NCBI GenBank assembly: GCA_035651955.1
Contig: DASRES010000015.1
Location: 134,208 to 198,207, forward strand
DNA length: 64,000 nt
From: Acidimicrobiia bacterium
Lineage (GTDB): Bacteria; Actinomycetota; Acidimicrobiia; IMCC26256; JAMXLJ01
Direction: 5' to 3'
The notes under the pieces were generated by a model that saw only the letters and a program-made list of their open reading frames with translations, did not search any database and was not told the DNA's origin. Below, in pieces: positions 39,801 to 48,153 of the stretch. Both the position numbers and the translations under genes were made by a program. Positions within the stretch are counted from its first letter, which is position 1. Every line of letters begins with the position of its first letter.

Positions 39801-41620
39801 GAATGTGTCCGCCGCTGTGTTCGGACCTCCCGAGTCGCGTCCTCGTCGACCGCGAGCGTGAGGTCGTCGAGCGAGCCGGTCAGCACGACGCCGTAGTCGC
39901 GCGTGGCGCCCTCGACGCTCACGTACTCGTCGAGGACGTCGTCGAGCACGGCCTGCGGGTCGCGGTCGAGCGGATCGCCCCAACCGCCGCCGCCGCCGTA
40001 GTCGTACATGATCCGCTGGCCGGCGCTGATCGGCACCCAGTCCGCGGTGTGCTGCACGACGAACGGGTCGTCGGAGCCGTAGCGGATCACCATCTTGTTC
40101 GGCTCGCCGGGGTCGCCGCCGCAGATCCCAGGCATCGGGTACTTCATGCCGACGACGTACGTGTAGACCTTCGCGTCGACGAGCACCTCCTTCTCGTAGT
40201 GGCTGCCGCACAGGCCGCGCCACTGGCCCGCACCGCCCGAGTCCGTGCGGTAGTCCCGGCTCCACTGGACGTGCGGGTAGAGGCTCTCGTTGATCTCGGC
40301 GGTCGCCTTCCACAGGTTGCCGAAGCTCGCGTTCTGCGCACCCCACGCGTCCATGCCCTTCGCCGCATTGCACCAGCCCGCGTAGACCTCGGCCGAATGG
40401 TCGGTGAACGTCGCGCCGGTGCGCGGGTCCTGGCCGACGATGATCGTCGGGATGCCCGTCTTGTAGGTCTGGGGCACGGCCTTGTCCGGCAGGACGTGCT
40501 GCATCGCGACCGCGATCACCTCGCCGACGTCCGCGCCCGGGTGGTGCGTGCCCGCGCTCACCGGCTTGTTCGGGTGCGGGTTGAGCACGCACCCCTTCGG
40601 CACGACGAGCTTGATCTGGTCGAAGAAGCCCTCGTTCTTCGGGATCTCGGGGTCCATCATCGAGGCGATCTGCCCGATCGTGTAGCCGCGCGTGTTGCCG
40701 AACGTCGACCACGCCTGGATCTCCTGGCGCGTGTCGCTGCCCGTGTAGTCGATCGTCAGGTCGTCGCCGTCGACCGTGATCTTCACGTGCAGGTGGATGT
40801 CGGGATTGCCGAGCGGGTCGTGGTCGACGTACGCGTCGGCTTCGTACACGCCGTCGGGCCACTCGGCGACCTCCTCGCGGAAGCGCTTCGCGGCGTAGTC
40901 GATCATGTGGTCGACGGACTCCTCGACGCCCTGCCTGCCGTACGCGTCGATCACCTCGCTCAGGCGACGGACGCCGAGCTGCGCCGCGCCGATCTGCGCG
41001 CGCAGGTCGCCGATGTAGTCGGGGAGGCGGTTGTTCGCCTGCAGCGCGTACAGCACGTCGCGCCGCTCGACGCCGCGGTCGATCACCTTCACGGCCGGCC
41101 ACCGGACGCCCTCGCCCCAGATGTCGCCCGCGGTGACGTTGTAACCGCCGGGCACACCACCGCCGGTGTCGCCGTGGTGGCACTGGATGCTCGCGATGAG
41201 CACCATGCGCCGGTTGCCGTCGGCGTCGTCCGCGAAGACGGGTGCGAAGACGTTGTAGTCGGGGAGGTGCCCGCCGCCGTGGTACGGGTCGTTGGCGACG
41301 AACACGTCGCCCTCGCGGAACTCGTCCGCGCCGAGGAACTCGAGCGCGAAGCGCACGGGCAACGTCGACGTCAGCATGAACTGCGGGATGCCGACCGACA
41401 GCGCCGCGAGCCGTCCCTTGGCGTCGAGGATCGTCGCGTTGCGCTCGTTGCTCTGGTTGAGGATCGGTGTGGTCGCGGTGCGGCTGACGTAGGTCGCCAT
41501 CTCGAAGCAGATGGTCTCCATCGCGCCGCGCACGACCTCGGCGGTCACCTGGTCGACGGTGGGGCGCTCGCTCAGGCGACCCCGGTGGCCGGCGAGCTGG
41601 ACGAGGTCGACGTGGGTCAT
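39797..41620 (-). CDS. HyuB-type hydantoinase/oxoprolinase/ketone carboxylase subunit
   Basis: 607 aa partner of HyuA. The N-terminal ETICFEMATYVSRTATTPIL, NDPYHGGGHLPDYNVFAPVF (metal-binding Asp and His) and DYTGSDTRQEIQAWST mid-protein match HyuB and AcxA/Apc-type subunits. ATG 41620 has GGAGG five bases upstream. It is the first gene of a four-gene coupled operon (HyuB, HyuA, subunit 3, GMC). The joint presence of a GMC dehydrogenase suggests an alcohol is oxidised to a ketone that the HyuAB enzyme then carboxylates or hydrolyses; this is inference. A TGAC-N6-GTCA site lies 35 bases upstream. Confidence 0.92.
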   Translation of the reverse strand: MTHVDLVQLAGHRGRLSERPTVDQVTAEVVRGAMETICFEMATYVSRTATTPILNQSNERNATILDAKGRLAALSVGIPQFMLTSTLPVRFALEFLGADEFREGDVFVANDPYHGGGHLPDYNVFAPVFADDADGNRRMVLIASIQCHHGDTGGGVPGGYNVTAGDIWGEGVRWPAVKVIDRGVERRDVLYALQANNRLPDYIGDLRAQIGAAQLGVRRLSEVIDAYGRQGVEESVDHMIDYAAKRFREEVAEWPDGVYEADAYVDHDPLGNPDIHLHVKITVDGDDLTIDYTGSDTRQEIQAWSTFGNTRGYTIGQIASMMDPEIPKNEGFFDQIKLVVPKGCVLNPHPNKPVSAGTHHPGADVGEVIAVAMQHVLPDKAVPQTYKTGIPTIIVGQDPRTGATFTDHSAEVYAGWCNAAKGMDAWGAQNASFGNLWKATAEINESLYPHVQWSRDYRTDSGGAGQWRGLCGSHYEKEVLVDAKVYTYVVGMKYPMPGICGGDPGEPNKMVIRYGSDDPFVVQHTADWVPISAGQRIMYDYGGGGGWGDPLDRDPQAVLDDVLDEYVSVEGATRDYGVVLTGSLDDLTLAVDEDATREVRTQRRTHS

Positions 41621-41655
41621 CGCTGCCTCCGGGTCACGCGGGTCACGGCTGAAGC

Positions 41656-41680
41656 TGACACGTGCGTCACCTCAAGCGTA
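41656..41680 (-). promoter_or_regulatory. -10 box and TGAC-N6-GTCA operator, site 4 (hyuBA-GMC operon)
   Basis: Minus-strand -10 TACGCT (41680-41675) is followed after five bases by the palindrome TGACACGTGCGTCA (41656-41669, plus-strand reading), so the site covers the expected transcription start. The 8-bp stem 41682-41700 with GGT loop and an imperfect second site (TGACACGGCCGTCG, 41708-41721) lie next to it. Confidence 0.65.
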
Positions 41681-41729
41681 CACCGGCCCGGTGGGCCGGT
41701 CCCCGGCTGACACGGCCGTCGGGCCGCCG

Positions 41730-41735
41730 TACATT
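41730..41735 (+). promoter_or_regulatory. -10 box TACATT
   Basis: Plus-strand -10 for the TenA/PqqC-fold gene; transcription from about 41742 leaves a short leader with GGAGGT before GTG 41770. Confidence 0.45.
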
Positions 41736-41769
41736 CGAAGCGGCCGCGGGGAGCAACCGGAGGTGTGCC

Positions 41770-42546
41770 GTGTCCGAGCACCGGGAGTTCGTCGACGTTC
41801 GCGGGTCTCGTGCCGAGACGGAGGGCGCGTTGCCCGTCGACGAGTTCATGGCCGGGCTCGAGGCGCTGCAGGCCGAGATCGCGACCGAGAAGAACCTCGT
41901 GTGGGAGCGCGTCGCCGACGGGACCCTGTCGATGGAGCTCCTGAAGCGGCTCGCCAAGGAGTACTACTTCCTCGGCAAGTGGTACACGACCGAGTTCGGC
42001 TCGATCGTGTCGAACGCGCCGGACGTCGACGCGCTCGACCTCGGCACGAGCGAGCACTTCCAGCACTGGCTGCAGAACCTCGCCGACGAGACCGGCTTCG
42101 CGGGCGACCGGAACCATGTCGACATGAAGATCGAGTGGGCCCGGCAGCTCGGCATCAGCGACGACGAGCTGCTGTCGTACCGCGCGATGCCGGAGTCGAT
42201 CGGCTCGGTGTTCACGACGCTCTTCTACATGCGTCGCTCGTACGAGGAGGGCCTCGCCGCGTTCGGCTGGGCGGGGGAGCGCTTCGCCGCGTCGACCGGG
42301 TACGCGAAGAAGATGTACGAGGGGATGCGCGAGCACTACGGCATCGACGTCGAGAACTTCAAGGTCCACGCGTACGCCGAGGAGGATCACGGCGCGGCCG
42401 CGGACTACCTGCTCCGGCAGGTCGCGATCACGGCCGGGCAGCAGCGCCGCATCCGACGCGCGGTGGAGCACGTGCTCGTGTGCCGCAACGCGCGCACGGT
42501 CGCGCTCAACCGCTGGCTCGACGAACCGGGCGCGCTGCGGGGCTGA
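41770..42546 (+). CDS. TenA/PqqC/haem-oxygenase-fold protein (possible di-iron oxidase)
   Basis: 258 aa, all-helical. LKRLAKEYYFLGKWYTTEFG, HWLQNLADETGF and the late HAYAEEDHGAAADYLL carry Glu, Asp and His at spacings like the haem-oxygenase-like di-iron oxidases (HDO, CADD, UndA) and TenA/PqqC relatives. GTG 41770 follows GGAGGT. If metal-binding, it would oxidatively cut or decarboxylate a small molecule with O2; the exact ligand set is uncertain by eye. It is divergent from the HyuBA operon and could share its operator region. Confidence 0.7.
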   Translation: MSEHREFVDVRGSRAETEGALPVDEFMAGLEALQAEIATEKNLVWERVADGTLSMELLKRLAKEYYFLGKWYTTEFGSIVSNAPDVDALDLGTSEHFQHWLQNLADETGFAGDRNHVDMKIEWARQLGISDDELLSYRAMPESIGSVFTTLFYMRRSYEEGLAAFGWAGERFAASTGYAKKMYEGMREHYGIDVENFKVHAYAEEDHGAAADYLLRQVAITAGQQRRIRRAVEHVLVCRNARTVALNRWLDEPGALRG

Positions 42547-42578
42547 CGCGCGGCGCGGACGTCGAGGCGTCGCGCGTG

Positions 42579-43088
42579 CTATCGCCCGCCCCTACGACCC
42601 TCGATCTCGTCCTGCAGTGCGTAGAGGATCGGCAGGGTCCGGTGATCCTTCGGCCGGTTCGCGGTCTCCTTCGACCGGATGATGTCGGCGAGCGAGGCGA
42701 CCTTCACGGCAACGCCGTCGATGTCGAAGTGCACCGCGTGTTCGACGAGGTCGTCGTAGCCGTTCGTCCCCGCCGGGACGAACGAGATGTCGAAGTCGCC
42801 GTAGCGCGTAGTGCAGTTCACCATCGCCATACGCGCGAGGAGCTCGGCGTCGCAGGCGAAGGCCAGTCCGTCGGGCTCTGTGTGCGCGCGCACTCGCGCG
42901 TCCATCTGCCGCAACGCCGCGGCGAGCCGTACCAGGTTCTCGTGCGACCGCTCGGGGCAGATGTCGGCGTCGTTCGTCAGCGCCGAAGATCCGTAGAGCA
43001 CGCCGGCGAGCCCGCCGATCAAGACGTAGCGGACGTCGTGCTCGGCGAGCACGCGCAGCATTGCCTCGGGCTGGAGCGGCTCAGGCAC
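42579..43088 (-). CDS. Nucleotidyltransferase, AbiEii/MNT-like (putative toxin)
   Basis: 169 aa. The pol-beta-type nucleotidyltransferase core is visible: IGGLAGVLYGSS (Gly-Gly), TNDADI with Asp40 and Asp42 as metal ligands, and a third carboxylate in GDFDISF. The C-terminal VASLADIIRSKETANRPKDHRTL is the helix seen in AbiEii and similar toxins. GTG 43088 overlaps the XRE gene by eight bases. Relatives modify tRNA or proteins with nucleotides (MenT, MntA) and act as toxins, but toxicity is not shown here. Confidence 0.82.
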   Translation of the reverse strand: MPEPLQPEAMLRVLAEHDVRYVLIGGLAGVLYGSSALTNDADICPERSHENLVRLAAALRQMDARVRAHTEPDGLAFACDAELLARMAMVNCTTRYGDFDISFVPAGTNGYDDLVEHAVHFDIDGVAVKVASLADIIRSKETANRPKDHRTLPILYALQDEIEGRRGGR

Positions 43089-43440
43089 TGGCTCGGTCGT
43101 GCCGTCGGGCGCTCGCGGCGAACCGCGACACGTGCTCGACGGTCCGGAGACGTTGCGCGGGCGTCATCGCGAGGTTGAGCGCGAGCTGGGTGCGGTCCTC
43201 GTCGTCGTGGCGCCGGAAGGTGAGGTCGGCCTCGAAGCCGCACGCCTGGAGGATGCGCCCGAGCGTGTCGACGCGCGGGATGTCGGCGCCGCGCTCCCAC
43301 CGTGAGATCACCGACTGCTTGGTCCCCAGGCGGCGGGCCAGCTCCGCCTGGGTGATGCCCGCGTACCGGCGCGCGTCGCGGACCAGCGCGCCGGTGTCGA
43401 CCCTGCTGAGGACCTGGCGTCCGGGACGGTCTGCTGCCAT
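43081..43440 (-). CDS. XRE-family regulator (putative antitoxin)
   Basis: 119 aa. Helix-turn-helix of about residues 18-72: DARRYAGITQAELARRLGTKQSVISRWERGADIPRVDTLGRIL. The rest (RTQLALNLAMTPAQRLRTVEHVSRFAA) is a helical tail that may contact the partner enzyme. It overlaps the nucleotidyltransferase gene, in the usual antitoxin-first order. A leaderless -10 covered by an inverted repeat (43444-43461) suggests it represses itself. Confidence 0.88.
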   Translation of the reverse strand: MAADRPGRQVLSRVDTGALVRDARRYAGITQAELARRLGTKQSVISRWERGADIPRVDTLGRILQACGFEADLTFRRHDDEDRTQLALNLAMTPAQRLRTVEHVSRFAASARRHDRASA

Positions 43441-43443
43441 GCC

Positions 43444-43461
43444 GATAGCCTATCAGCTATC
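43444..43461 (-). promoter_or_regulatory. Operator over the leaderless -10 of the XRE gene
   Basis: GATAGC-CTATCA-GCTATC, with an inner perfect palindrome GATAGCCTATC (43444-43454). The minus-strand -10 TAGGCT (43452-43447) lies inside it and ends six bases before ATG 43440. Confidence 0.7.
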
Positions 43462-43485
43462 TCGACAGTACCGATGAGGTCTCTC

Positions 43486-46400
43486 TCAGGGGCCGGGTGC
43501 GAGGACGAGCGGGCCGAAGTTCCCTGCCGCGTCGACCGCCACGACGCCGACGTGCTGCGCGCCGGCCGGCAGCGTGATCGTCTGCGTGGTCCCCGCCGGT
43601 CCGGACGACAGCACGCCGAAGAACCCCTTCGACGACAGCACGAGGTATCCGAGCGCGCGCCCGTCGTACCAGTCGTCACCGGGCGCGGTGAAGGTCACCG
43701 TCCTGCCGGCGCGGCGCAGGTCGCGCAGCGTCCCGGGCGGGCGCGTGTCGACGCCGTAGCGGCCGGTGCGGTGCTCGTCGTGGTGGTACGTCCACCATTC
43801 GGAGTTCGCGCTCGCCCGGCCGGCCGTCTTCCAGTCGAACAGGTATCCCTCGCGTGTCACGACCACCACGTCGTTCGTCCCGCTCGCCGCGACGTCACCC
43901 GCGCTCGCGGACCACAGTGCCCAGCCACCCGTGAAGCGGGGGAACCCGGTCACGAGCGCGCCCGCGCCGTCGTGCGCGGACAGCGCCGACGAGTCGGTCG
44001 TGTCGACGACGTCGGGCTTGCCGTCGCCGTTCACGTCGGTCACGAGCGCGGCGCCGAGGAAGTCGAGGCCCTGCAAGGTGGTCGGGTAGCCGGCACGTGG
44101 CGCGCCGGTCGCGGCGTCGTACGCCGTGTCGAGGTTGTGGATCCCGAACCCCGACGACGGCACGAGCAGCGCGGCGGCCATCGAGCCCGCACTGGTCGCG
44201 GGTGCGACGAACGACAACGGCCCGCCGCCGACGCGGCCGAACACGCCGCTCGTCGTGAAGCTGATCGGTATGTCGACCGGCGTGACCGAGCCGGTCAACA
44301 GGCCCGCGCGGTTGCCGAGGATCGAGAGGAACGCGCTCGTCGCGGCGGCGTCCGAACCGTATGTCGTCATCAGCGTGCCGTTCCCGCCGAACAGGCGCGG
44401 CGGGGTGAAGACGGGCGCGGACTCGATCTCGTCGCGGCCGTCCCCGTTCACGTCGGCGGCGACGGGGACGTCGGAGCCCTCGGTGATGAACTCCTGCGCG
44501 GAGCCGTAGTACTCGAGCAGCCCGGGCATCGCGAGCGGCTGCCATCCCGCGACGGGCGTGCCGTTGGCGTGGTAGGCGAAGAGGTACGACGTGCCGCCGG
44601 GTTGGATGCCGTCACCGGTGATCGCGCTGTACTGGCTGCGCACGACGATCTCGGGACGGTGGTTGCCGTCGAGGTCCGCGATCGTCGCGGTCGCGTCGAG
44701 CTTGTTGTCGTTCACGATCGTCGTCCCGGCGGGCGGGGTGAAGCCCGCGGGCAACGTCACGTGCACCGGCCATCCGGGCAGCGGCTTCGCGTTCGCGTCC
44801 CACGCGTGCAGGTAGCCGTCCCAACCGGCCTGCACGACGTCGAGGTGCCCGTCGCCGTTGAGGTCGTCCAGCACGGGCGACGCGGTCGCGCCCTGCACGG
44901 GCAGGCGCGTGTGCGGGAGCGCGGGACGCGGGATCGGCGGCGGTACGACGCCGTGGTTCATCGTCAGCGGCCACCCCGGTCGTCGATGGCCGGTGGAGTC
45001 GAAGACGTAGACCTTGCCCGCCGTCGACGTCGCGACGACCCAGAGGTGTCCGTCGTGGTCGAGGTCGCCGACCGCGACGCTGGCGACGATCGACTCGTGG
45101 CCCGGGTCGATGCCCGCGTGGGTCTTCGTCACGACGGTCGGGTCCGTGCGCGCGGGCCAGCCGGGGAGCTCGTGTCCCGTCGTCGGGTCGATCGCGTGGA
45201 CCCGTCCGTCGGCGTCACCGAACACCGCGGCCAGGTGACCGGTTCCCTGGAGGTCGACGAGCGCAGTCTGCGATTCGCCTCCGATGCCGAACCGGAGGGG
45301 CGCCCCCGTCCGCAGCGCGGGGTCGTGGTGCACCGCGATCGTGCGCCGGTCCTCGCCGACACGACCGTGCGCGTCCGTCACGCGGAGACGGATCGTCACC
45401 GTGTACTGCTCGGTGGCCTCCAGCGACTTGGTGTGCGACTCCTGGTACGGGGCGTTCCAGAACGACGGCGGGATCTTCGACAGGTCGAGCGTGCCGAGGG
45501 TCGTGTCGCGCGGCGTCGTGCCCGTACCCGTCCCGGCGGTGACGAACTGTGACTCGGTTGGTTGCGCGCCCGGCGCGAACTGCAGCGTCCACGAGTAGCC
45601 GGTGGAACGTTTCGCCTCCACGTGGCCCTGCACCGGGACGCGGGACGTCACCGTCGGGTCGTAGATCGAGTACCAGTCGGGCGACGTGATCCAGCCGACG
45701 GGCGGGATGTCGTCCGTCGAGATCGCCTGCATCGCGCGGTGGACGTTGGGCCGGCCGTAGCCGTACTGGAGGTCCCATCCGGGCGCGCCCGGCCACCGCA
45801 GCGTCGGGTCGTCGATGTCGGACGCCGTCGCGCGCAGCACCTGCACGACCTCGGGACCGCTCAGCGCGCCGTGGATCAGACCCTGGTCGGACGCGACGCG
45901 TCCGTACGACGACACGAGCGCGGCCGCGCCGCCGATCGTCGGTGTCGACTCCGACGTGCTCCCGCCCTGGGTCGGCACCGAGAACATGTTGTGCGTCCCG
46001 AACGACGTGAGGTCGGAGCGTTCGCGGAAGTTCGTCGTGAGCGCGTTCGCCGCGGTGCCCGGCACGCCCGCCGAGCTCGACAGGATGCCGTTGCCGGGCA
46101 GCACGTGCGGCCAGAACATGCCGCCCTGATGGTCGGTCGAGTCGAAGTCGTTCGACGACTCGGCCATGATCACGCCCTTGCGCCACAGCGCCTCGACGGT
46201 CTGGCGCATGAAGCTCGAGTAGCCGAGGTCCGCGGTGACCGAGACGATCACGGACGCGCCGGAGTCCGCCGCGAACCACCACGCCTGGGCGAGGTCGTCG
46301 GTGCGGTCGAGCGCCTCGGCGCCGGCCTTGATCGGCAGGATCATGCAGCCGGGGCAGACACCCGCGCCTTCGAAGCCGTTGTTCGTCTGCGCGGCCGCCT

Positions 46401-47046
46401 GCCGCATCTGGTTGTCGGAGTGGCCGTAGGCGCTGTCGTACGTCGCGGGGTCGTTCTGGTTGTCGTAGAAGTCCCACCCGGAGATGTCGTCGACGTAGCC
46501 GTCGTGGTCGTCGTCCTTGCCGTTCGAGAACGCGACGATCAGGTCCTCGGGGTCGAGGTAGCCGTTGCCGTTCGTGTCGTGCACGCGCGGGTCGTGCGCA
46601 TAGTCCTCGACGTTGAACACGCCGTCGTGGTTGGCGTCGTAGGTCGTCGACCCGTACGGCAGCGGGAGCTCGCCCTTGTTCAGGTAGACCTTGTCGACGA
46701 GGTCGCGGGCGTCGGGCGAGTGCCAGTTGATGCCGCCCTCGACGTACGCGATGACCGTGTCGGGACGCCCCGTCGTGTAGTCGCGCCACGCCGCGTCGGC
46801 CGACATGCCGGCGGCGTTCTCCGGGTCGTGCGCGGTCGCCTTCGCGCACTGCGGGATGAACGAGTACAGGTGGTACTGGTCCTCGTTGACGGAGTGCGTC
46901 AGGCAGTTCGCCGGGCTGCCCTCGGCCGGCGCGTAGCCCGGGTCGTTGGGCGCGGTCTGCGGGAAGTCGGCCAGCGCGATCCCCGTCCCCGCGACGATCG
47001 TCGCGACGACGGCGAGCACGACGACGAGCGTGCGCATCCGTGCCAT
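43486..47046 (-). CDS. Secreted S8 (subtilisin-like) peptidase with FG-GAP/VCBS repeats
   Basis: 1186 aa. Signal peptide (MRTLVVVLAVVATIVAGTGIALA). Peptidase region about 90-440: His209 (AYGHSDNQM), oxyanion Asn299 and Ser365 (STSESTPTIGGAAALV) align with the S8 triad, but the Asp position reads Glu103 (AYVEGGINW). EF-hand-like calcium loops at 137-148, 157-168 and 178-187 sit inside the domain. The C-terminal two thirds holds FG-GAP propeller repeats (DLNGDGHLDVVQ, DVNGDGRDEIE, DVNGDGKPDVVD). No wall anchor or transmembrane tail, so it is likely released. ATG 47046 has GGAGGGGG upstream. Possibly an extracellular protease or a protease-like adhesin. Confidence 0.88.
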   Translation of the reverse strand: MARMRTLVVVLAVVATIVAGTGIALADFPQTAPNDPGYAPAEGSPANCLTHSVNEDQYHLYSFIPQCAKATAHDPENAAGMSADAAWRDYTTGRPDTVIAYVEGGINWHSPDARDLVDKVYLNKGELPLPYGSTTYDANHDGVFNVEDYAHDPRVHDTNGNGYLDPEDLIVAFSNGKDDDHDGYVDDISGWDFYDNQNDPATYDSAYGHSDNQMRQAAAQTNNGFEGAGVCPGCMILPIKAGAEALDRTDDLAQAWWFAADSGASVIVSVTADLGYSSFMRQTVEALWRKGVIMAESSNDFDSTDHQGGMFWPHVLPGNGILSSSAGVPGTAANALTTNFRERSDLTSFGTHNMFSVPTQGGSTSESTPTIGGAAALVSSYGRVASDQGLIHGALSGPEVVQVLRATASDIDDPTLRWPGAPGWDLQYGYGRPNVHRAMQAISTDDIPPVGWITSPDWYSIYDPTVTSRVPVQGHVEAKRSTGYSWTLQFAPGAQPTESQFVTAGTGTGTTPRDTTLGTLDLSKIPPSFWNAPYQESHTKSLEATEQYTVTIRLRVTDAHGRVGEDRRTIAVHHDPALRTGAPLRFGIGGESQTALVDLQGTGHLAAVFGDADGRVHAIDPTTGHELPGWPARTDPTVVTKTHAGIDPGHESIVASVAVGDLDHDGHLWVVATSTAGKVYVFDSTGHRRPGWPLTMNHGVVPPPIPRPALPHTRLPVQGATASPVLDDLNGDGHLDVVQAGWDGYLHAWDANAKPLPGWPVHVTLPAGFTPPAGTTIVNDNKLDATATIADLDGNHRPEIVVRSQYSAITGDGIQPGGTSYLFAYHANGTPVAGWQPLAMPGLLEYYGSAQEFITEGSDVPVAADVNGDGRDEIESAPVFTPPRLFGGNGTLMTTYGSDAAATSAFLSILGNRAGLLTGSVTPVDIPISFTTSGVFGRVGGGPLSFVAPATSAGSMAAALLVPSSGFGIHNLDTAYDAATGAPRAGYPTTLQGLDFLGAALVTDVNGDGKPDVVDTTDSSALSAHDGAGALVTGFPRFTGGWALWSASAGDVAASGTNDVVVVTREGYLFDWKTAGRASANSEWWTYHHDEHRTGRYGVDTRPPGTLRDLRRAGRTVTFTAPGDDWYDGRALGYLVLSSKGFFGVLSSGPAGTTQTITLPAGAQHVGVVAVDAAGNFGPLVLAPGP

Positions 47047-47089
47047 GTGCCCCCTCCGTGACGACCGGTCCGGAGACCGGCTCGCGCCG

Positions 47090-48082
47090 CTACGTGATCA
47101 GCTCCGCGAGCCGGTCATGGTGCCAGTCGGCGTTGCCCAACCATGCCTCCGACGCGAACGCCCGGCGGACGAACAGGTGAAGGTCGTGCTCCCACGTGTA
47201 GCCGATGCCGCCGTGGATCTGCACCGAGTCCTTGCCGATGCGGCGGACCGCGACGCCCGCCGTCGCCTTGGCCGCGTGCGTCGCGCGGTGCCGTTCACGG
47301 TCGTCGGCGTCGAGCGTCATCGCCGCGTAGTAGACGGCCGCCCACGCGCGCTCGAGGTCGAGGGCCATGTCCGCGAGCTTGTGCTGGACGGCCTGGAACG
47401 AGCCGATCGGCCGGTCGAACTGCACGCGCTCCTTGGCGTACGCGAGCGACATGTCGAACAGGCGCCGGCACGTGCCGACCTGCTCCGCCGCCAGCGCGAC
47501 GGTCGCGCGCTCGAGGACGCGCGTGAGCGCGCCTTCGTCGACGGGAGTGGCGGGCGACGCTCGCAGCGACGAGGTGTCGACGTCGAACAGGCGGCGAGTC
47601 GTGTCGATCGTCTCGATGAGTCGCGCGGGCGGTGTGTCGACGATCGTGACGACCGGTCCGGCGTCGACGACGGCGACGTGCTCGACGCGGGCCACCTCGG
47701 GCACGAACGTCTTCGCCGGGTCGCCGTTCGCGCGCCACACGCCGTCGGGCCCCGCGACCGCCACCGTTCCGGTCACCTCGCCTGCGAGCACCTTCTCGAG
47801 GAGGTCCGAGCCGATCGCGTCCAGCAGCGGTGCGAACAGCGCGACCGTCGCGAAGAACGGTCCGGGCGCGGCGACGTAGCCGGTCTCCTCCACGAAGAGG
47901 CACAGGTCGACGGCCGACCCCGTGCCGAGCGCGCAGAACTCGCGCAGGTGCTCCCACAGCGGCCGCGCGACCGACGGGTCGTCCATGTGCGCGCGCAGCA
48001 ACGACGTCGGGCACTCGCGCGCGAGCAACGCGCGCGCGGTGTCGCGCAGCAGCTCCTGCTCGTCGGTGAGTGCGAAGTCCAT
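47090..48082 (-). CDS. Acyl-CoA dehydrogenase, small-subunit-like (FadE/ChsE type)
   Basis: 330 aa. MDFALTDEQELLRDTARALL at the start, YAKERVQFDRPIGSFQAVQHKLADM and QIHGGIGYTWEHDLHLF at the end mark the family. The middle is shortened and the FAD-side motif (usually xxSEPxAGSD) is degenerate, as in one partner of the heterotetrameric steroid-degrading dehydrogenases (ChsE1/E2 type). The partner would be the following full-length dehydrogenase (48154-49332). Same operon, 71 bases apart. Confidence 0.85.
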   Translation of the reverse strand: MDFALTDEQELLRDTARALLARECPTSLLRAHMDDPSVARPLWEHLREFCALGTGSAVDLCLFVEETGYVAAPGPFFATVALFAPLLDAIGSDLLEKVLAGEVTGTVAVAGPDGVWRANGDPAKTFVPEVARVEHVAVVDAGPVVTIVDTPPARLIETIDTTRRLFDVDTSSLRASPATPVDEGALTRVLERATVALAAEQVGTCRRLFDMSLAYAKERVQFDRPIGSFQAVQHKLADMALDLERAWAAVYYAAMTLDADDRERHRATHAAKATAGVAVRRIGKDSVQIHGGIGYTWEHDLHLFVRRAFASEAWLGNADWHHDRLAELIT

Positions 48083-48153
48083 CTACCGGTCGTGTGTTGG
48101 GACAGAAAGTCGTCGTATGGCCGACAAAGCGACCCAACGCGCCGTCGTCACCG

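Noticed and set aside
39801-41183. In-frame extension of HyuA far upstream into HyuB
   Set aside because: The frame stays open but encodes Arg/Pro-rich shadow sequence antiphase to the well-conserved HyuB; the GTGA-coupled GTG 39800 is a better start.
37674-41620. HyuA and HyuB as one fused protein
   Set aside because: They lie in different frames with a HyuB stop at 39797-39799.
41708-41721. TGACACGGCCGTCG as a second operator near site 4
   Set aside because: One mismatch in the right half; similar 7-of-8 matches occur within genes (for example near 8550, 13153 and 59460).
48095-48140. Stem with TTGGGACAGAAA between two acyl-CoA dehydrogenase genes
   Set aside because: Only 6-9 outer pairs with G-T wobbles and a large interior; it shares a word with the 13486 hairpin but is not a convincing structure.
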